From: UBA3871 sp002392265
GTDB taxonomy: Bacteria; Bacillota; Clostridia; Peptostreptococcales; Anaerovoracaceae
Direction: 5' to 3'
Length of the DNA stretch: 64,000 nt
Assembly: GCA_946614255.1 (NCBI GenBank)
Contig: CAMOGS010000020.1
Span: 35,490 to 99,489 of the forward strand
This document shows, in pieces, positions 40,933-50,114 of this stretch (positions are counted from its first letter, which is position 1; the number at the start of each line of letters is the position of its first letter). The position numbers and the translations under genes were made by a program. The notes beneath the pieces were generated by a model. That model was not told the DNA's origin. It saw only the letters and a program-made list of their open reading frames with translations, and did not search any database.

Positions 40933-41841
40933 ATGAAATTATTCATAGCAGATGCATTTACAGAAGAATTATTCGGAGGAAATCCCGCAGGTATAGTGCT
41001 GCTGAGCGGCAGTGACGAAACAACTGTGTGGCCCGCCGAGGAAACAATGATAAAGACCGCAGCAGAGCTCAGGTATTCAGAGACTGCTTTTTGCCTGCCG
41101 CTTGCGGATGGCAGCTTTCGCACTCGCTATTTCACGCCTGCCGCAGAGGTTGATCTTTGTGGTCACGCGACAATTGCGACCTTTACCGTTTTGAGAAGAG
41201 AAGGTTTCCTGAAGGGAGACGGCCCGTTTATAAACCGTACTCTTGCCGGTGATCTCGAAATCTGCGTGACGGAAAGAAACGTCCTGATGGAGATGGCAGA
41301 GCCGAAAATCGAAGGCGAGATAACTGACGAGGAGGCCTTTAAAGAGCTCTACTCCGTGATGGGCCTGAAGTACACACCGTCAGCCGGCGGAGTGCCTGTC
41401 CATCCGGGGATAAAGGCTTATCCGAAAATGGTCAGCACAGGCCTTTTAGACATAATGATGCCGGTAAAAGACGAGGCCGAGCTTGATGCGATCGAGCCCG
41501 ACTTCCCTGCGCTTGCAGAGCTTAGCGACAGGTACGGCGTGGTGGGCGTTCACGCGTTTTGCATTGCTTCCGACGAGGAGCAGCGCATGGGAATTACGGC
41601 TCACGCGAGAAACTTTGCGCCGCTCTACGATATCGACGAAGAGGCGGCAACAGGCACGTCAAACGGCGCGCTTACTTACTATTTGCAGTCAATCGGATTC
41701 CTCGGCGAAGTCGATGACGCCTGCATAATTCAGGGCGAAAAGATGGACAGACCGAGCACGATCAGAACACATATTGAAGGAAAGAGAATATTGGTGGGCG
41801 GCGATGCTGTCATACTCGCAGAGGGCGAGATTTACATATAG
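40933..41841 (+). CDS. PhzF-family isomerase/epimerase-like protein
   Basis: 302 aa. Double diaminopimelate-epimerase-like fold with KLFIADAFTEELFGGNPAGIVLL, the catalytic glutamate in LRYSETAFCLP, YFTPAAEVDLCGHATIATF and the second-domain EEAATGTSNGALTYYL. Physiological substrates of most PhzF proteins are unknown. AAAAGGAGACGCA precedes ATG 40933. hisS follows 67 bases later. Confidence 0.9.
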   Translation: MKLFIADAFTEELFGGNPAGIVLLSGSDETTVWPAEETMIKTAAELRYSETAFCLPLADGSFRTRYFTPAAEVDLCGHATIATFTVLRREGFLKGDGPFINRTLAGDLEICVTERNVLMEMAEPKIEGEITDEEAFKELYSVMGLKYTPSAGGVPVHPGIKAYPKMVSTGLLDIMMPVKDEAELDAIEPDFPALAELSDRYGVVGVHAFCIASDEEQRMGITAHARNFAPLYDIDEEAATGTSNGALTYYLQSIGFLGEVDDACIIQGEKMDRPSTIRTHIEGKRILVGGDAVILAEGEIYI

Positions 41842-41908
41842 CGTCCGCGGCTTTGGCTCGCATGTGTCCTGCAGCTTTGGCCCGCAAATTGAAAGGAGAT
41901 AATTTAAA

Positions 41909-43138
41909 ATGAGAATAAACAGCTTAAAGGGAACAAACGATTACCTGCCGGAGGTGCAGCAGCTCCGCGACTATTTACAGAGCGTAATCCTCCGCACTTA
42001 TCAGAATAACGGCTACGAGCGTATCGCAACGCCTATAATCGAAGACATCGAAAACCTCGATAATTCCGACGGCGGCGAGAACTTAAAGCTCATCTTCAAG
42101 GTAATGAAGCGCGGCGACAAGCTGGCAAAGGCTCTCGAGGCCGGACAGTTTGACGACCTCGCAGACATCGGACTCAGGTACGACCTGACACTTCCGCTTT
42201 GCAGATTCTACTCCGCAAATCGCGACAAGCTGGCAAAGCCTTTCAAGGTAATCCAGATGGGCGATGTTTTCCGCGCCGAGCAGCCGCAAAAGGGCAGACT
42301 TCGCCAGTTCGTGCAGTGCGATATCGACGTTATCGGCAGCGACAACCCGAGCATCGAAATCGAGTGCATCAACGTTATGGGCAAGGCACTGATGAACATC
42401 GGCATCAAGAATTTCAAGATGAAGATAAACGACCGTCGCGTGCTGAACGCAATGCTGCTTTCGGCTGGTTTCCCAAAGGACGAGCTGATGAGCGTCTGCA
42501 TTTCATTTGACAAGCTTGACAAAATCGGTGTCGACGGCGTTATCGGTGAGCTGAGCGAAAAGGGCTTTGATGAGGCTACTCTCACAAAGTTCCGCGGCCT
42601 GATTGAGGGCGGCGAGATTACGCTTGAAAAGGCTCGCGAGTTCTGCGAAGACAAGACCTATGCAGAGAATCTGCAGTACATCATAGATACCTGTAACGAC
42701 CTCGCAGAGGGCAAATACGAAACAGTATTCGATATGTCTCTCGTGCGCGGTCAGGGCTACTATACAGGTACAATCTTCGAGGTTGAAAGCCTCGACTTCG
42801 GTTCATCTATTGCCGGTGGCGGCCGCTATGACAACCTGGTCGGCAAGTTTATCGGCGAGGATATCCCGGCATGCGGATTCTCAATCGGATTCGAGAGAAT
42901 TTGTGCAATCCTGATGGATAACGGATTTGAGATTCCGGGAAAGCCAAAGCGTTTTGCCGTAATCTACGAGGAAAACCAGACCGCAGAGGCTATTCGCTAT
43001 GCTGACAGCAAGCGTGGCGAATACGACGTAACGCTCGTATCAAAGCCGAACAAGCTCGGCAAGCTCTTCGGAAAGCTAGAAAGTCAGGGCTACGCCGGCT
43101 GCTACGTAGTAGGCGACGAGGCCGACAAGTGGTTCTAG
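41909..43138 (+). CDS. hisS: Histidyl-tRNA synthetase (divergent form)
   Basis: Class II synthetase, 409 aa. LKGTNDYLPE opening, RYDLTLPLCRF, motif 2 FRAEQPQKGRLRQFVQCDIDVIG, the HisRS-specific LVRGQGYYTGTIFEVE and AGGGRYDNLVGKF, and motif 3 ACGFSIGFERI. Around residues 55-80 (GGENLKLIFKVMKRGDKLAKAL) it departs from the usual FKRGVGE-type bacterial loop, and the anticodon domain is short. It may be one of two HisRS versions in the genome. HisZ is less likely because the catalytic signatures are kept. Confidence 0.85.
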   Translation: MRINSLKGTNDYLPEVQQLRDYLQSVILRTYQNNGYERIATPIIEDIENLDNSDGGENLKLIFKVMKRGDKLAKALEAGQFDDLADIGLRYDLTLPLCRFYSANRDKLAKPFKVIQMGDVFRAEQPQKGRLRQFVQCDIDVIGSDNPSIEIECINVMGKALMNIGIKNFKMKINDRRVLNAMLLSAGFPKDELMSVCISFDKLDKIGVDGVIGELSEKGFDEATLTKFRGLIEGGEITLEKAREFCEDKTYAENLQYIIDTCNDLAEGKYETVFDMSLVRGQGYYTGTIFEVESLDFGSSIAGGGRYDNLVGKFIGEDIPACGFSIGFERICAILMDNGFEIPGKPKRFAVIYEENQTAEAIRYADSKRGEYDVTLVSKPNKLGKLFGKLESQGYAGCYVVGDEADKWF

Positions 43139-43204
43139 TCGGAAACACCAAAATGCTTGCATATAAACACACAAACACACAAACTCACATAAAAATTTAA
43201 TCCG

Positions 43205-43241
43205 GTTGCCTCCAAATGCAAAAATCGCATTTGGAGGCAAC
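43205..43241 (+). terminator. Long hairpin after hisS
   Basis: GTTGCCTCCAAATGC (43205-43219) with its exact complement (43227-43241), a 15-bp stem with a 7-base loop, then TTCATTTT. Confidence 0.7.
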
Positions 43242-43277
43242 TTCATTTTGGGTAACAAATTGCCTCTTTAGACAAAA

Positions 43278-43310
43278 GAAAAGACCGGCTTGGCTGGACC
43301 GGTCTTTTTC
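43278..43310 (+). terminator. Second terminator after hisS
   Basis: AAAAGACCGG...CCGGTCTTTTTCTC, stem plus T-tract. Confidence 0.75.
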
Positions 43311-43401
43311 TCTTGATGTAACGCAATTTTTCCATTTTTAAAGTCGCATTTACATATCAATATTTTATATACACTTAGGAGAAACAATTGTATTTTTCAT
43401 T

Positions 43402-43488
43402 TTAATAGAAGATAAAAATCTCAGCTGCGTAAAATACGATTGCCATAAAAGCTATTGCGATGTTCGCTTTGAAATACTTCTTTGTCAT
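43402..43488 (-). CDS. Small membrane protein, 28 residues
   Basis: ATG at 43488 follows GGCAGGAGGTGAATT, one of the strongest ribosome sites in the window. It encodes MTKKYFKANIAIAFMAIVF and nine further residues, ending at TAA: a basic start and one hydrophobic helix with a central glutamate. Not recognised. It could be a membrane-active or regulatory peptide; a type I toxin is possible since a + strand terminator faces it from 43527, but no antisense promoter was found. Confidence 0.5.
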   Translation of the reverse strand: MTKKYFKANIAIAFMAIVFYAAEIFIFY

Positions 43489-43526
43489 AATTCACCTCCT
43501 GCCCTTTAGGGTCTTTGTATGCTGAG

Positions 43527-43556
43527 CCTCGCGAAACTTGCTGTGCGAGGTTTTTT
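43527..43556 (+). terminator. Intrinsic terminator with no upstream + strand gene
   Basis: CCTCGC (43527-43532), 12-base loop, GCGAGG (43545-43550), TTTTTT. It would end a + strand transcript crossing the small minus-strand gene, possibly an antisense RNA. Confidence 0.6.
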
Positions 43557-43631
43557 GTTCTTTTGTTATTTTGTGATTTTAATATAACATTTGGGTTGCA
43601 ACACAACTGCAACAGCCTTCACAAAAAAATA

Positions 43632-43661
43632 AAAAAACCTCAAAAATTTTTTGAGGTTTTT
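43632..43661. terminator. Bidirectional terminator, likely of the scpAB operon
   Basis: AAAACCTCAAAAA...TTTTTGAGGTTTT, symmetric with A and T tracts, 54 bases past the scpB stop on the minus strand. Confidence 0.75.
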
Positions 43662-43714
43662 GATACATCGTCAAAGTGCCGTATTTTCAACGCTTTGCGG
43701 CCGCTATATTTTTT

Positions 43715-44326
43715 CTATCCCTGATTGTCCGGAACATTTTCATTGCCGAAGAGGGAAATTTGTGCCGCAGCAACTTCATCAACTTCCGTTTCTGTGGCTG
43801 TGATTGCATTTTCTATATCGTCGATTTCAGGCAGATCCTTTAATGTCCTGAAGCCAAATGCCTTCAAAAACTCATCGGTCGTACCGTAGAGAATCGGCCT
43901 GCCGATAGCATTGCTTCGGCCGGCTTCCTTTATCCGCTCTTTCTTTTCGAGGCCCTCGATTACGCGGTCGCATTTGATGCCGCGGATGGACTCGATTTCG
44001 CCCTTTGTGACCGGCTGCTTGTAGGCTATGATTGCCAGCACCTCAAGCGCCGACTGCGAAAGCCTCTTGTGCTTTACCGGGGTGCAAAGGCGCTGGATAT
44101 AATCCGAGTTTTCGGCATTTGTCACGAACTGAAAGCTCTTGTTTATCTCGCGAATCTGAATGCCGCGGTTTTCCTGCACATATTCCTCCTGAAGCTCTTT
44201 GAAATATGCATAGGCTTCCTTCCAATTTATATTCATTACCTCTGCAGCCAGCTTTACATCCAGGGGTTCTCCCCAGGTAAAGAGCATGGACTCAAATGCA
44301 GATTTTATAGCTCTTGCGCTGCTCAT
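43715..44326 (-). CDS. scpB: Segregation and condensation protein B
   Basis: Winged-helix partner of SMC-ScpA in chromosome condensation. 203 aa; ALEVLAIIAYKQPVTKGEIESIRGIKCDRVIEGLEKKERIKEAGRSNAIGRPILYGTTDEFLKAFGF is the family core. Its start overlaps the scpA stop by 4 bases. Confidence 0.95.
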   Translation of the reverse strand: MSSARAIKSAFESMLFTWGEPLDVKLAAEVMNINWKEAYAYFKELQEEYVQENRGIQIREINKSFQFVTNAENSDYIQRLCTPVKHKRLSQSALEVLAIIAYKQPVTKGEIESIRGIKCDRVIEGLEKKERIKEAGRSNAIGRPILYGTTDEFLKAFGFRTLKDLPEIDDIENAITATETEVDEVAAAQISLFGNENVPDNQG

Positions 44327-45144
44327 ATTCCTGCCTCTCTTTCAACAACAAGCATTCCGTCTCTGACCTCTGCCTCGTTTCCGACATTCCCGCCCTCCGC
44401 ATCGGAAGGGTCCTGCTTTACTACCGTAATTTCTCCAAAAAGCTCCGGCTGCTCAAATGTGACATATTTTGACTTTGCCATCTCGAGAAGCGAAGCGAAG
44501 GTGATGACCTTTCCCGAGCGGTCCGGCTTGTCAGCAATCAGCTCGCTGAAGGTAACCTTCTTTCGCGCAACCAGCCCGGTGAAGAATGTCCAAATGTGGG
44601 CGATGCGCTGCTCTATGCTGATCTTTTCGCGCTCTATGCGCTGGTAGCGTTTCTTGACTTCGGCAATCTTGTGCTTTTTGTGGAGGAACATATTGAATGC
44701 GCCGACGAAGTGCTCGAGATCCATGTGGAGATACTCGTCAGGCTGGTTGAGATACTCGCTGATGTCCTCCTGCGGCTTTTCGTAGATGTGCGAGCAGCGT
44801 TCCTCGGCTTCGGAGAGAAGCTCTGCCGCCTGCTTGAAGCGCTTGTACTCGAGAATGCGTTCCACCAGTTCGCTGCGCGGGTCTTCTTCGGGTGCTTCGC
44901 CTGCCTCCAGCGAAACGCGCGGAATCAGGAGCTTTGACTTGATCTCAATCAGCTCCGAGGCCAGCACCATGAACTCGGTTGCGATGGCAACGTCGAGCTT
45001 TTTCATGCGGTCGAGGTAGTCAAGATACTGCTCGGTAATCCGGGCAATCTCGATATCGTAAATATTCATTTGTGCGTTCTCGATCAGGTAAACGAGCAGG
45101 TCAAACGGTCCCTCGAATACGTCAAGCTTTACTTTGTAGCTCAA
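44323..45144 (-). CDS. scpA: Segregation and condensation protein A (kleisin)
   Basis: Kleisin that bridges SMC heads. 273 aa; N-terminal YKVKLDVFEGPFDLLVYLIENAQMNIYDIEIARITEQYLDYL and C-terminal ELFGEITVVKQ winged-helix region identify it. Operon with scpB. Confidence 0.95.
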   Translation of the reverse strand: MSYKVKLDVFEGPFDLLVYLIENAQMNIYDIEIARITEQYLDYLDRMKKLDVAIATEFMVLASELIEIKSKLLIPRVSLEAGEAPEEDPRSELVERILEYKRFKQAAELLSEAEERCSHIYEKPQEDISEYLNQPDEYLHMDLEHFVGAFNMFLHKKHKIAEVKKRYQRIEREKISIEQRIAHIWTFFTGLVARKKVTFSELIADKPDRSGKVITFASLLEMAKSKYVTFEQPELFGEITVVKQDPSDAEGGNVGNEAEVRDGMLVVEREAGI

Positions 45145-45174
45145 AGTGCGCCTCCAAATGATAAATGCTATAAG

Positions 45175-46062
45175 CTAGTTTTCGTTGAAATTGTATATCA
45201 AAAGTCCTGCGATAGTGACTACCGCGCCGATGCACTGCATCATAGTCGGGATTTCACCCAGGAAAATAAGTGCCAGTATCATTGCCATGACAACCTCTGC
45301 ATTTCCCCATGCCGAGAGGAAGAGCGGTGTCACATAGCCAAGCACCCAGTTGAACAGTGCGTGCGCACCGATTTGGCAAAGCAGTGTCATCGCTATCAGC
45401 CACAGATAGTCGGTTGCAGGGTAGCCCACAAACGGTGTGCCTGTCGCGAACATGCCTATCCAGCAGCAAATCCAGCAGATTCCGAACACCAGAAAAATGT
45501 AAACGGGAGAAGAGATGGTTTTCCTTTTTACCGTACCGACACAAAGGTACAGCCCGTAAAATGTTCCCGCTAAAATCGCAAAGATATCGCCGGAAATTTT
45601 GCCGCCGGCAGAAAGGTCAAGCCCTGCCATAATGGCACAGCCAACGAGTGCAACACAGATTCCGAGAATCGCTTTGCCCTTTACCTTGCGTTTGAACAGA
45701 AGCACTGTCACCAGCAGCACCGCAAAAGGATGTAAAGACTGCAGCACGATTGCGGTTGCAATGTTTGTCATCTTTACGGCATTGAACCATGAAAAGAAGT
45801 GCCCGAACAAAAAAAGCCCGCCGACGCCGCACCCTGCCAAATCCCGCAGGGTGAGAGCCTTGAGCTCTTCGCGCCTTTTTAGAAGCACCGGAATCGCGAA
45901 AAACGGCAGAGCAAAGGTCAGCCTGTAAAAAACTATCGCTATGCTGCTCGCAGTGATTGCTTTGCCCAGGATTCCGCTGGTACTGCCCATCGCAATCGCA
46001 AAGAGTGCGATAAGCCGCGCATTGCGCGTAAATATATTGCTTTTTTCGCTACCTTCTGACAT
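45175..46062 (-). CDS. EamA/DMT-family transporter
   Basis: 295 aa with ten membrane segments in two EamA repeats (first repeat near ATAIVLQSLHPFAVLLVTVLLFKRKVKGKAILG, second near LGYVTPLFLSAWGNAEVVMAMILALIFLGE). Probably exports a metabolite or amino acid; substrate unknown. Ends 30 bases before scpA on the same strand. Start has TAGGAGGATAAT upstream. Confidence 0.9.
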   Translation of the reverse strand: MSEGSEKSNIFTRNARLIALFAIAMGSTSGILGKAITASSIAIVFYRLTFALPFFAIPVLLKRREELKALTLRDLAGCGVGGLFLFGHFFSWFNAVKMTNIATAIVLQSLHPFAVLLVTVLLFKRKVKGKAILGICVALVGCAIMAGLDLSAGGKISGDIFAILAGTFYGLYLCVGTVKRKTISSPVYIFLVFGICWICCWIGMFATGTPFVGYPATDYLWLIAMTLLCQIGAHALFNWVLGYVTPLFLSAWGNAEVVMAMILALIFLGEIPTMMQCIGAVVTIAGLLIYNFNEN

Positions 46063-46225
46063 ATTATCCTCCTACGATTTTGCAACAATTTATTTTAACA
46101 TACCTACGAAGTTTATGAAAGAGGAAAGTGATAGCTTTACAACTCGTATTTAAAGTAAGAGGTGGTAACCATAAAAGAACAGCTTGCTGCCCCGGAAAAC
46201 CTGCATCCAAAATCTGGAAAAGAAT

Positions 46226-46254
46226 TTGACAACCACTTTGCCCTATGATATAAT
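46226..46254 (+). promoter_or_regulatory. Sigma-A promoter of the lytic transglycosylase gene
   Basis: Consensus TTGACA (46226-46231), 17-nt spacer, consensus TATAAT (46249-46254). Confidence 0.85.
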
Positions 46255-46318
46255 TCACAAGTCTTTGGGATAAAGCGCACATTTATCCGAAAAGGCAAGA
46301 AAGAGAGGAGAACAGAAT

Positions 46319-47443
46319 ATGGCAAAGAAGCTTATTCTTGTGTGGCTTACCTTGCTCATGGTGCTTTTCTCATCAATTTCTATTTATGCTGACGAAAACG
46401 TTCAAGGTGATTTTTTTGTTAAACATGTTGTCGTAAACGGCGAAGAGATTATTAATTACAATCTTCAATATCCCTTTATCCTTTACGGTAGCACCCTGTA
46501 TATTCCACTGACGGACGGCATCGGCGAAATCTGCGGATTCGATGCTGCAGTGGACTGGGAAAGCCACACATTAAAACTACTGAAAACTGATTCGACAAAG
46601 AAAAATATCAGTTCAAACTGGATGAAAAACGATAATGTAGACCTGCTCTGCACTGTCGTTGAAGACATGACCATTCTCGCATACGGAAAAGCAAGCGGTA
46701 GCGCTGTAACCAGCGACGCAGCCGTAACAGCTGCAGCTATCGAAAAAAGCGAAGGCGAGATGACAAATGTCGACGAAGCCACTGAAAGCCGGATCCAGCT
46801 GGCAGAAAACACACCGGTGCTTTATGCAGGCGGGTATCTTTATTTACCGCTACGTGCGTTTACGGGTGGCGAACAATTTAATTGGGACATCTACTTTGAC
46901 CCATACTACGGAGTATGTATCAGTACGGATCCAGGCGTTCCTGCATCCGGCTATGTAGACTCGGCAGAGTTATTAAGAAATCGCGGTTATGTGAATTACA
47001 TCATGCAGGCCAATGCAACGGTTCCTGCATCGCTGGCACAGAATTACGTTTTCTTCTTCAAGAGGGCGGCCTATCTTTACGGAATAGACGAACAGCTACT
47101 CATGTCCATAGCCAGAAGAGAGAGCCATTTCGGCTACAACTGCGGCAACTATTCACCAAAAAAGGCTGCCGGCATGATGCAGATTTTGCCTTCCACCGGA
47201 GCAAGGTGGGGACTTTCACTTGAAGATCTTTACGACCCTTACAAAAATATTATGTTCGGCGCACAGTATGTGAGCGAGCGTATTAATGCCTATGACGGTA
47301 ACTGGACACTCGGCCTTTCGGCTTACAACCAGGGTTCCTCAAAGGTAAACAGGGGTTCATATTCCACAACCTATGCGACAAAAGTTCTGGAAACCTATAA
47401 TACAATCAGTAATTATCTGGTGCAGAACGGCTTTGTTCAGTAG
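46319..47443 (+). CDS. Secreted lytic transglycosylase with copper-amine-oxidase-like N-terminal domain
   Basis: 374 aa. Signal peptide (~24 residues, to IYADE). Residues ~30-205 form a CuAO_N1-like wall-associated domain, seen in IPLTDGIGEICGFDAAVDWESHTLKLLK and YLYLPLRAFTGGEQFNWD. Residues ~245-370 are an SLT domain with the catalytic glutamate in LLMSIARRESHFGYN and GMMQILPSTG, plus LGLSAYNQG. It would cleave peptidoglycan between MurNAc and GlcNAc outside the cell. GAGAGGAGAACAGAAT precedes ATG 46319. Confidence 0.9.
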   Translation: MAKKLILVWLTLLMVLFSSISIYADENVQGDFFVKHVVVNGEEIINYNLQYPFILYGSTLYIPLTDGIGEICGFDAAVDWESHTLKLLKTDSTKKNISSNWMKNDNVDLLCTVVEDMTILAYGKASGSAVTSDAAVTAAAIEKSEGEMTNVDEATESRIQLAENTPVLYAGGYLYLPLRAFTGGEQFNWDIYFDPYYGVCISTDPGVPASGYVDSAELLRNRGYVNYIMQANATVPASLAQNYVFFFKRAAYLYGIDEQLLMSIARRESHFGYNCGNYSPKKAAGMMQILPSTGARWGLSLEDLYDPYKNIMFGAQYVSERINAYDGNWTLGLSAYNQGSSKVNRGSYSTTYATKVLETYNTISNYLVQNGFVQ

Positions 47444-47491
47444 GTACAGCAAAAAACATGACACTCAAAAGGAAAGCATAAAAGAAATATG

Positions 47492-47520
47492 AAAACGGCG
47501 GTTTAAAACCGCCGTTTTTA
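47492..47520 (+). terminator. Intrinsic terminator after the transglycosylase
   Basis: AAAACGGCGGTTT with AAACCGCCGTTTT, then TTACT; symmetric, strong. Confidence 0.85.
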
Positions 47521-47534
47521 CTATGCTGTAAAGG

Positions 47535-47563
47535 TTGAAAATACTCGGAAAAATTTATATAAT
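47535..47563 (+). promoter_or_regulatory. Promoter of the xpaC-telA cluster
   Basis: TTGAAA (47535-47540), 17-nt spacer, consensus TATAAT (47558-47563), 52 bases before the first gene. Confidence 0.75.
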
Positions 47564-47614
47564 ATATTATGTATAGGTATGTGATTATACTTACAAAAAG
47601 GAAAAGGTAAAAAG

Positions 47615-48433
47615 ATGGCAAAGAAAGAAAAACAAACCATAATACGCGAAGGCACAAAGGAATATGTTGAAACAAAGCATAAATCCGCGATGGCGTTCTG
47701 GGTAGCGTGCATCGTCTGGATTCTCGCGGCAATTTTTCTGCCTATGCATAAACTCATCTTTGTTTTAATAACAGCGGTAGCGTCAGTGGCAATCGGCGCG
47801 CTGGCGGGAGTGCTTACTCCGAAAAAGGTAGTGCGCGAGCAGGTAAAATTCCACAGCGGCAATGCCGACCTCGATGCTATAGTTAATGAAATAAACACTC
47901 AGCTCGAAGTAATATCTGCAGAGCACGCAAAGATTGCAAGGCGGGCGGGGAAGGTCGCAAACGACGAAATCCGCAATGACGCCATGAAGGCGGAAAAGAC
48001 TGTCGGCGAAATCGAGAGCACCGTCGAAAAGATACGCGAAGCTCTCGTTGACAGACCGCAGGAAATTCCGCAGGTCCGCAGGTTTATGAACTACTACCTG
48101 CCGATTGCGAGCAAGCTGATGGCAAAGTATGCCGAGGCGATTGCACAGAACACGGAAACGGTCAATATCAAAGCGCTAACCGATAGCATAGAGGCGGCCT
48201 TTGAGACAATAGACACAGCATTTAAGCACCAGCTTGATGCGCTTTTTGCAGACGACAAGCTCGATGTCACAACAGACATAAAGGTTCTCGAGACCATGCT
48301 CCGCAAGGATGCGCTTTTGGACGAGGACGAGATGCCGCAGCAGACAGCACAGGCTGCACGGGCAAATGAAGCACCTGCAGCGGTACCGACAATAGACAAA
48401 GAATTTTGGGAGGACAACAAATGGCAGAAGTAA
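47615..48433 (+). CDS. XpaC-family protein (5-bromo-4-chloroindolyl phosphate hydrolysis protein family)
   Basis: 272 aa. Two membrane helices near residues 24-65 (AFWVACIVWILAAIFLPMHKLIFVLITAVASVAIGALAGVL), then a cytoplasmic helical domain containing ADLDAIVNEINTQLEVISAEHAKIA and RRFMNYYLPIASKLMAKYAEA. The family is a constant neighbour of telA in Firmicutes; it is not a proven phosphatase. Overlaps telA by 13 bases. Confidence 0.85.
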   Translation: MAKKEKQTIIREGTKEYVETKHKSAMAFWVACIVWILAAIFLPMHKLIFVLITAVASVAIGALAGVLTPKKVVREQVKFHSGNADLDAIVNEINTQLEVISAEHAKIARRAGKVANDEIRNDAMKAEKTVGEIESTVEKIREALVDRPQEIPQVRRFMNYYLPIASKLMAKYAEAIAQNTETVNIKALTDSIEAAFETIDTAFKHQLDALFADDKLDVTTDIKVLETMLRKDALLDEDEMPQQTAQAARANEAPAAVPTIDKEFWEDNKWQK

Positions 48434-49584
48434 TGACAATGGAAAAGGTAACATCGGTTCTGGAAATGACAAAGGATGAAGAGCAGGCAATCAACCAGCT
48501 CGCTGTCCTCGACAAGACAAGCTTTTCGGATACCCAGCTGGCAGAGATAGACAAGATGGCAAGCGGCATCGACATCACAGACAGCACGGCGATTATTCAG
48601 TACGGTGCGAATGCTCAGAAAAAGGTCGCTGATTTTGCGGATTCCGCACTTGGCTCGGTAAAGACAAACGACCTGGGCGAGGTTGGAAACATGGTGGCAA
48701 AGCTGGTAGGCGAGCTCGAAGTATTTAACGAGGAAATCGAAGGCGGCAAGGGCCTCAAGGCACTTTTCAAAAAAGCACAGAAAAATGTAGCCGTATTAAA
48801 GGCAAAATATGAAAAGGCCGAAAAGAGCGTAAACAGCATCATTGAGACGCTTGACGATCACCAGGTAACACTCCTTAAAGACATTGCGATTCTCGACGAG
48901 CTCTACGAGACCAACCACGAATACTTCAAGGAGATTTCATTATATATAGCAGCCGGCAAAAAGAAGCTCGAGGAAGCTCAGAGCACCACACTTGTCGAGC
49001 TTCAGCGCAAGGCCGAAGAAACCGGCGCAGCAGAGGATGCACAGAGGGCAAACGATTTTGCCGCTCAGCTCGAACGCTTTGAAAAGAAGATTCACGACCT
49101 CGAGCTGACACGCATGGTTTCGGTTCAGATGGCACCGCAGATCAGAATGGTACAGAACAACGACAACATGATGAGCGAAAAGATTCAGTCCACCATCGTA
49201 AATACCATTCCGCTGTGGAAGAGCCAGATGATTATTGCGCTGGGGCTGGCTCATTCCGAGGAAGCTCTCCGCGCAGAGAGAGCCGTTACTGATGTGACAA
49301 ACGAGCTTTTAAAGCGTAATGCCGAAAAGCTGCATCAGTCAACAGTGGCAATCGCTCAGGAAAGCGAGAGAGGCATAATAGATATAGAAACACTGACACA
49401 TACAAACAAGGAACTCATTGCAACACTCGACGAAGTCAGAAACATTCAGGCCGAAGGTCACCAAAAGAGACTCGAGGCACAACAGGAGCTGGGCAGAATC
49501 GAAGGCGAGCTTAAGAACAAGCTCATCGAAGTGATAAAGCCGCAGCTTGCAGGCGAGGTGAAAGATGAAAGAACTGAAGTATAA
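48421..49584 (+). CDS. TelA-family toxic anion resistance protein
   Basis: 387 aa from ATG 48421. Mostly long helices: EVFNEEIEGGKGLKALFKKAQKNVAVLKAKYEKAEKSVNSIIETLDDHQVTLLKDIAILDELYE, MVSVQMAPQIRMVQNNDNMMSEKIQSTIVNTIPLWKSQM and the C-terminal NKELIATLDEVRNIQAEG motif. TelA proteins are linked to tellurite and to envelope-active agents. Start lies inside xpaC; end overlaps the next gene by 20 bases, indicating tight co-translation. Confidence 0.9.
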   Translation: MAEVMTMEKVTSVLEMTKDEEQAINQLAVLDKTSFSDTQLAEIDKMASGIDITDSTAIIQYGANAQKKVADFADSALGSVKTNDLGEVGNMVAKLVGELEVFNEEIEGGKGLKALFKKAQKNVAVLKAKYEKAEKSVNSIIETLDDHQVTLLKDIAILDELYETNHEYFKEISLYIAAGKKKLEEAQSTTLVELQRKAEETGAAEDAQRANDFAAQLERFEKKIHDLELTRMVSVQMAPQIRMVQNNDNMMSEKIQSTIVNTIPLWKSQMIIALGLAHSEEALRAERAVTDVTNELLKRNAEKLHQSTVAIAQESERGIIDIETLTHTNKELIATLDEVRNIQAEGHQKRLEAQQELGRIEGELKNKLIEVIKPQLAGEVKDERTEV

Positions 49585-50101
49585 TCGCAAAGCAGCAAAG
49601 GTTGTGCTGGTGATTGTCATCATACTCTCGATTGTTTTGGGCTGCAACAGATCCATACATTCAATCGAAAACGATATGGACAACATCTACAAAAACGGAT
49701 CGCAGGCTTACGGCAAGCCGATTCAGGACGTTGCCGTTTACACGACAAACGGACTCGAGCTGTACAATATAGCGGAGACCTACGGATATGCGACGGAAGA
49801 GCTTAAAAACGGCCTGGAGACTCTGAAGACAAAGGGCGGCAGTGTGACTGCAGTGCAGGAGCCTCTGGAGACAGTAAAGGCGCAGGCAGAGATAGTCTAT
49901 GCGGCGATGCTTACTGCATCCGATGTTCCGGAGTACGACAGAGATGCGGCGATAATGTACATGACGCAGATGGAGACGGCGCTTTACAGGCTTGGCCAGA
50001 ATGTCGTTTATGCGGAGGCGGCCGAAAAGTACAACAAGGCGATCAGAGGCATTCTGCCGAGACTCATCATGCCAAAGGCACAGCCGGCAGTAATATTCTA
50101 A
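49565..50101 (+). CDS. LemA-like small membrane protein
   Basis: 178 aa. An N-terminal membrane helix (KVVLVIVIILSIVLGC, ~residues 12-28, the Cys not in a clear lipobox) is followed by a helical domain resembling LemA-type bundles (DNIYKNGSQAYGKPIQDVAVYTTNGLELYNIAETYG). LemA and TPM proteins often occur together, and the TPM gene follows 13 bases later. Family assignment is tentative. Confidence 0.6.
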   Translation: MKELKYNRKAAKVVLVIVIILSIVLGCNRSIHSIENDMDNIYKNGSQAYGKPIQDVAVYTTNGLELYNIAETYGYATEELKNGLETLKTKGGSVTAVQEPLETVKAQAEIVYAAMLTASDVPEYDRDAAIMYMTQMETALYRLGQNVVYAEAAEKYNKAIRGILPRLIMPKAQPAVIF

Positions 50102-50114
50102 GGAGACAGTAAAA

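Larger units (their letters stand above)
43139..43714. other. Intergenic region between hisS and scpB
   Basis: A 576-base gap with four hairpins, three of them terminator-like, and one small minus-strand frame with a strong ribosome site. Remaining bases are AT-rich with nothing recognised. Confidence 0.6.
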
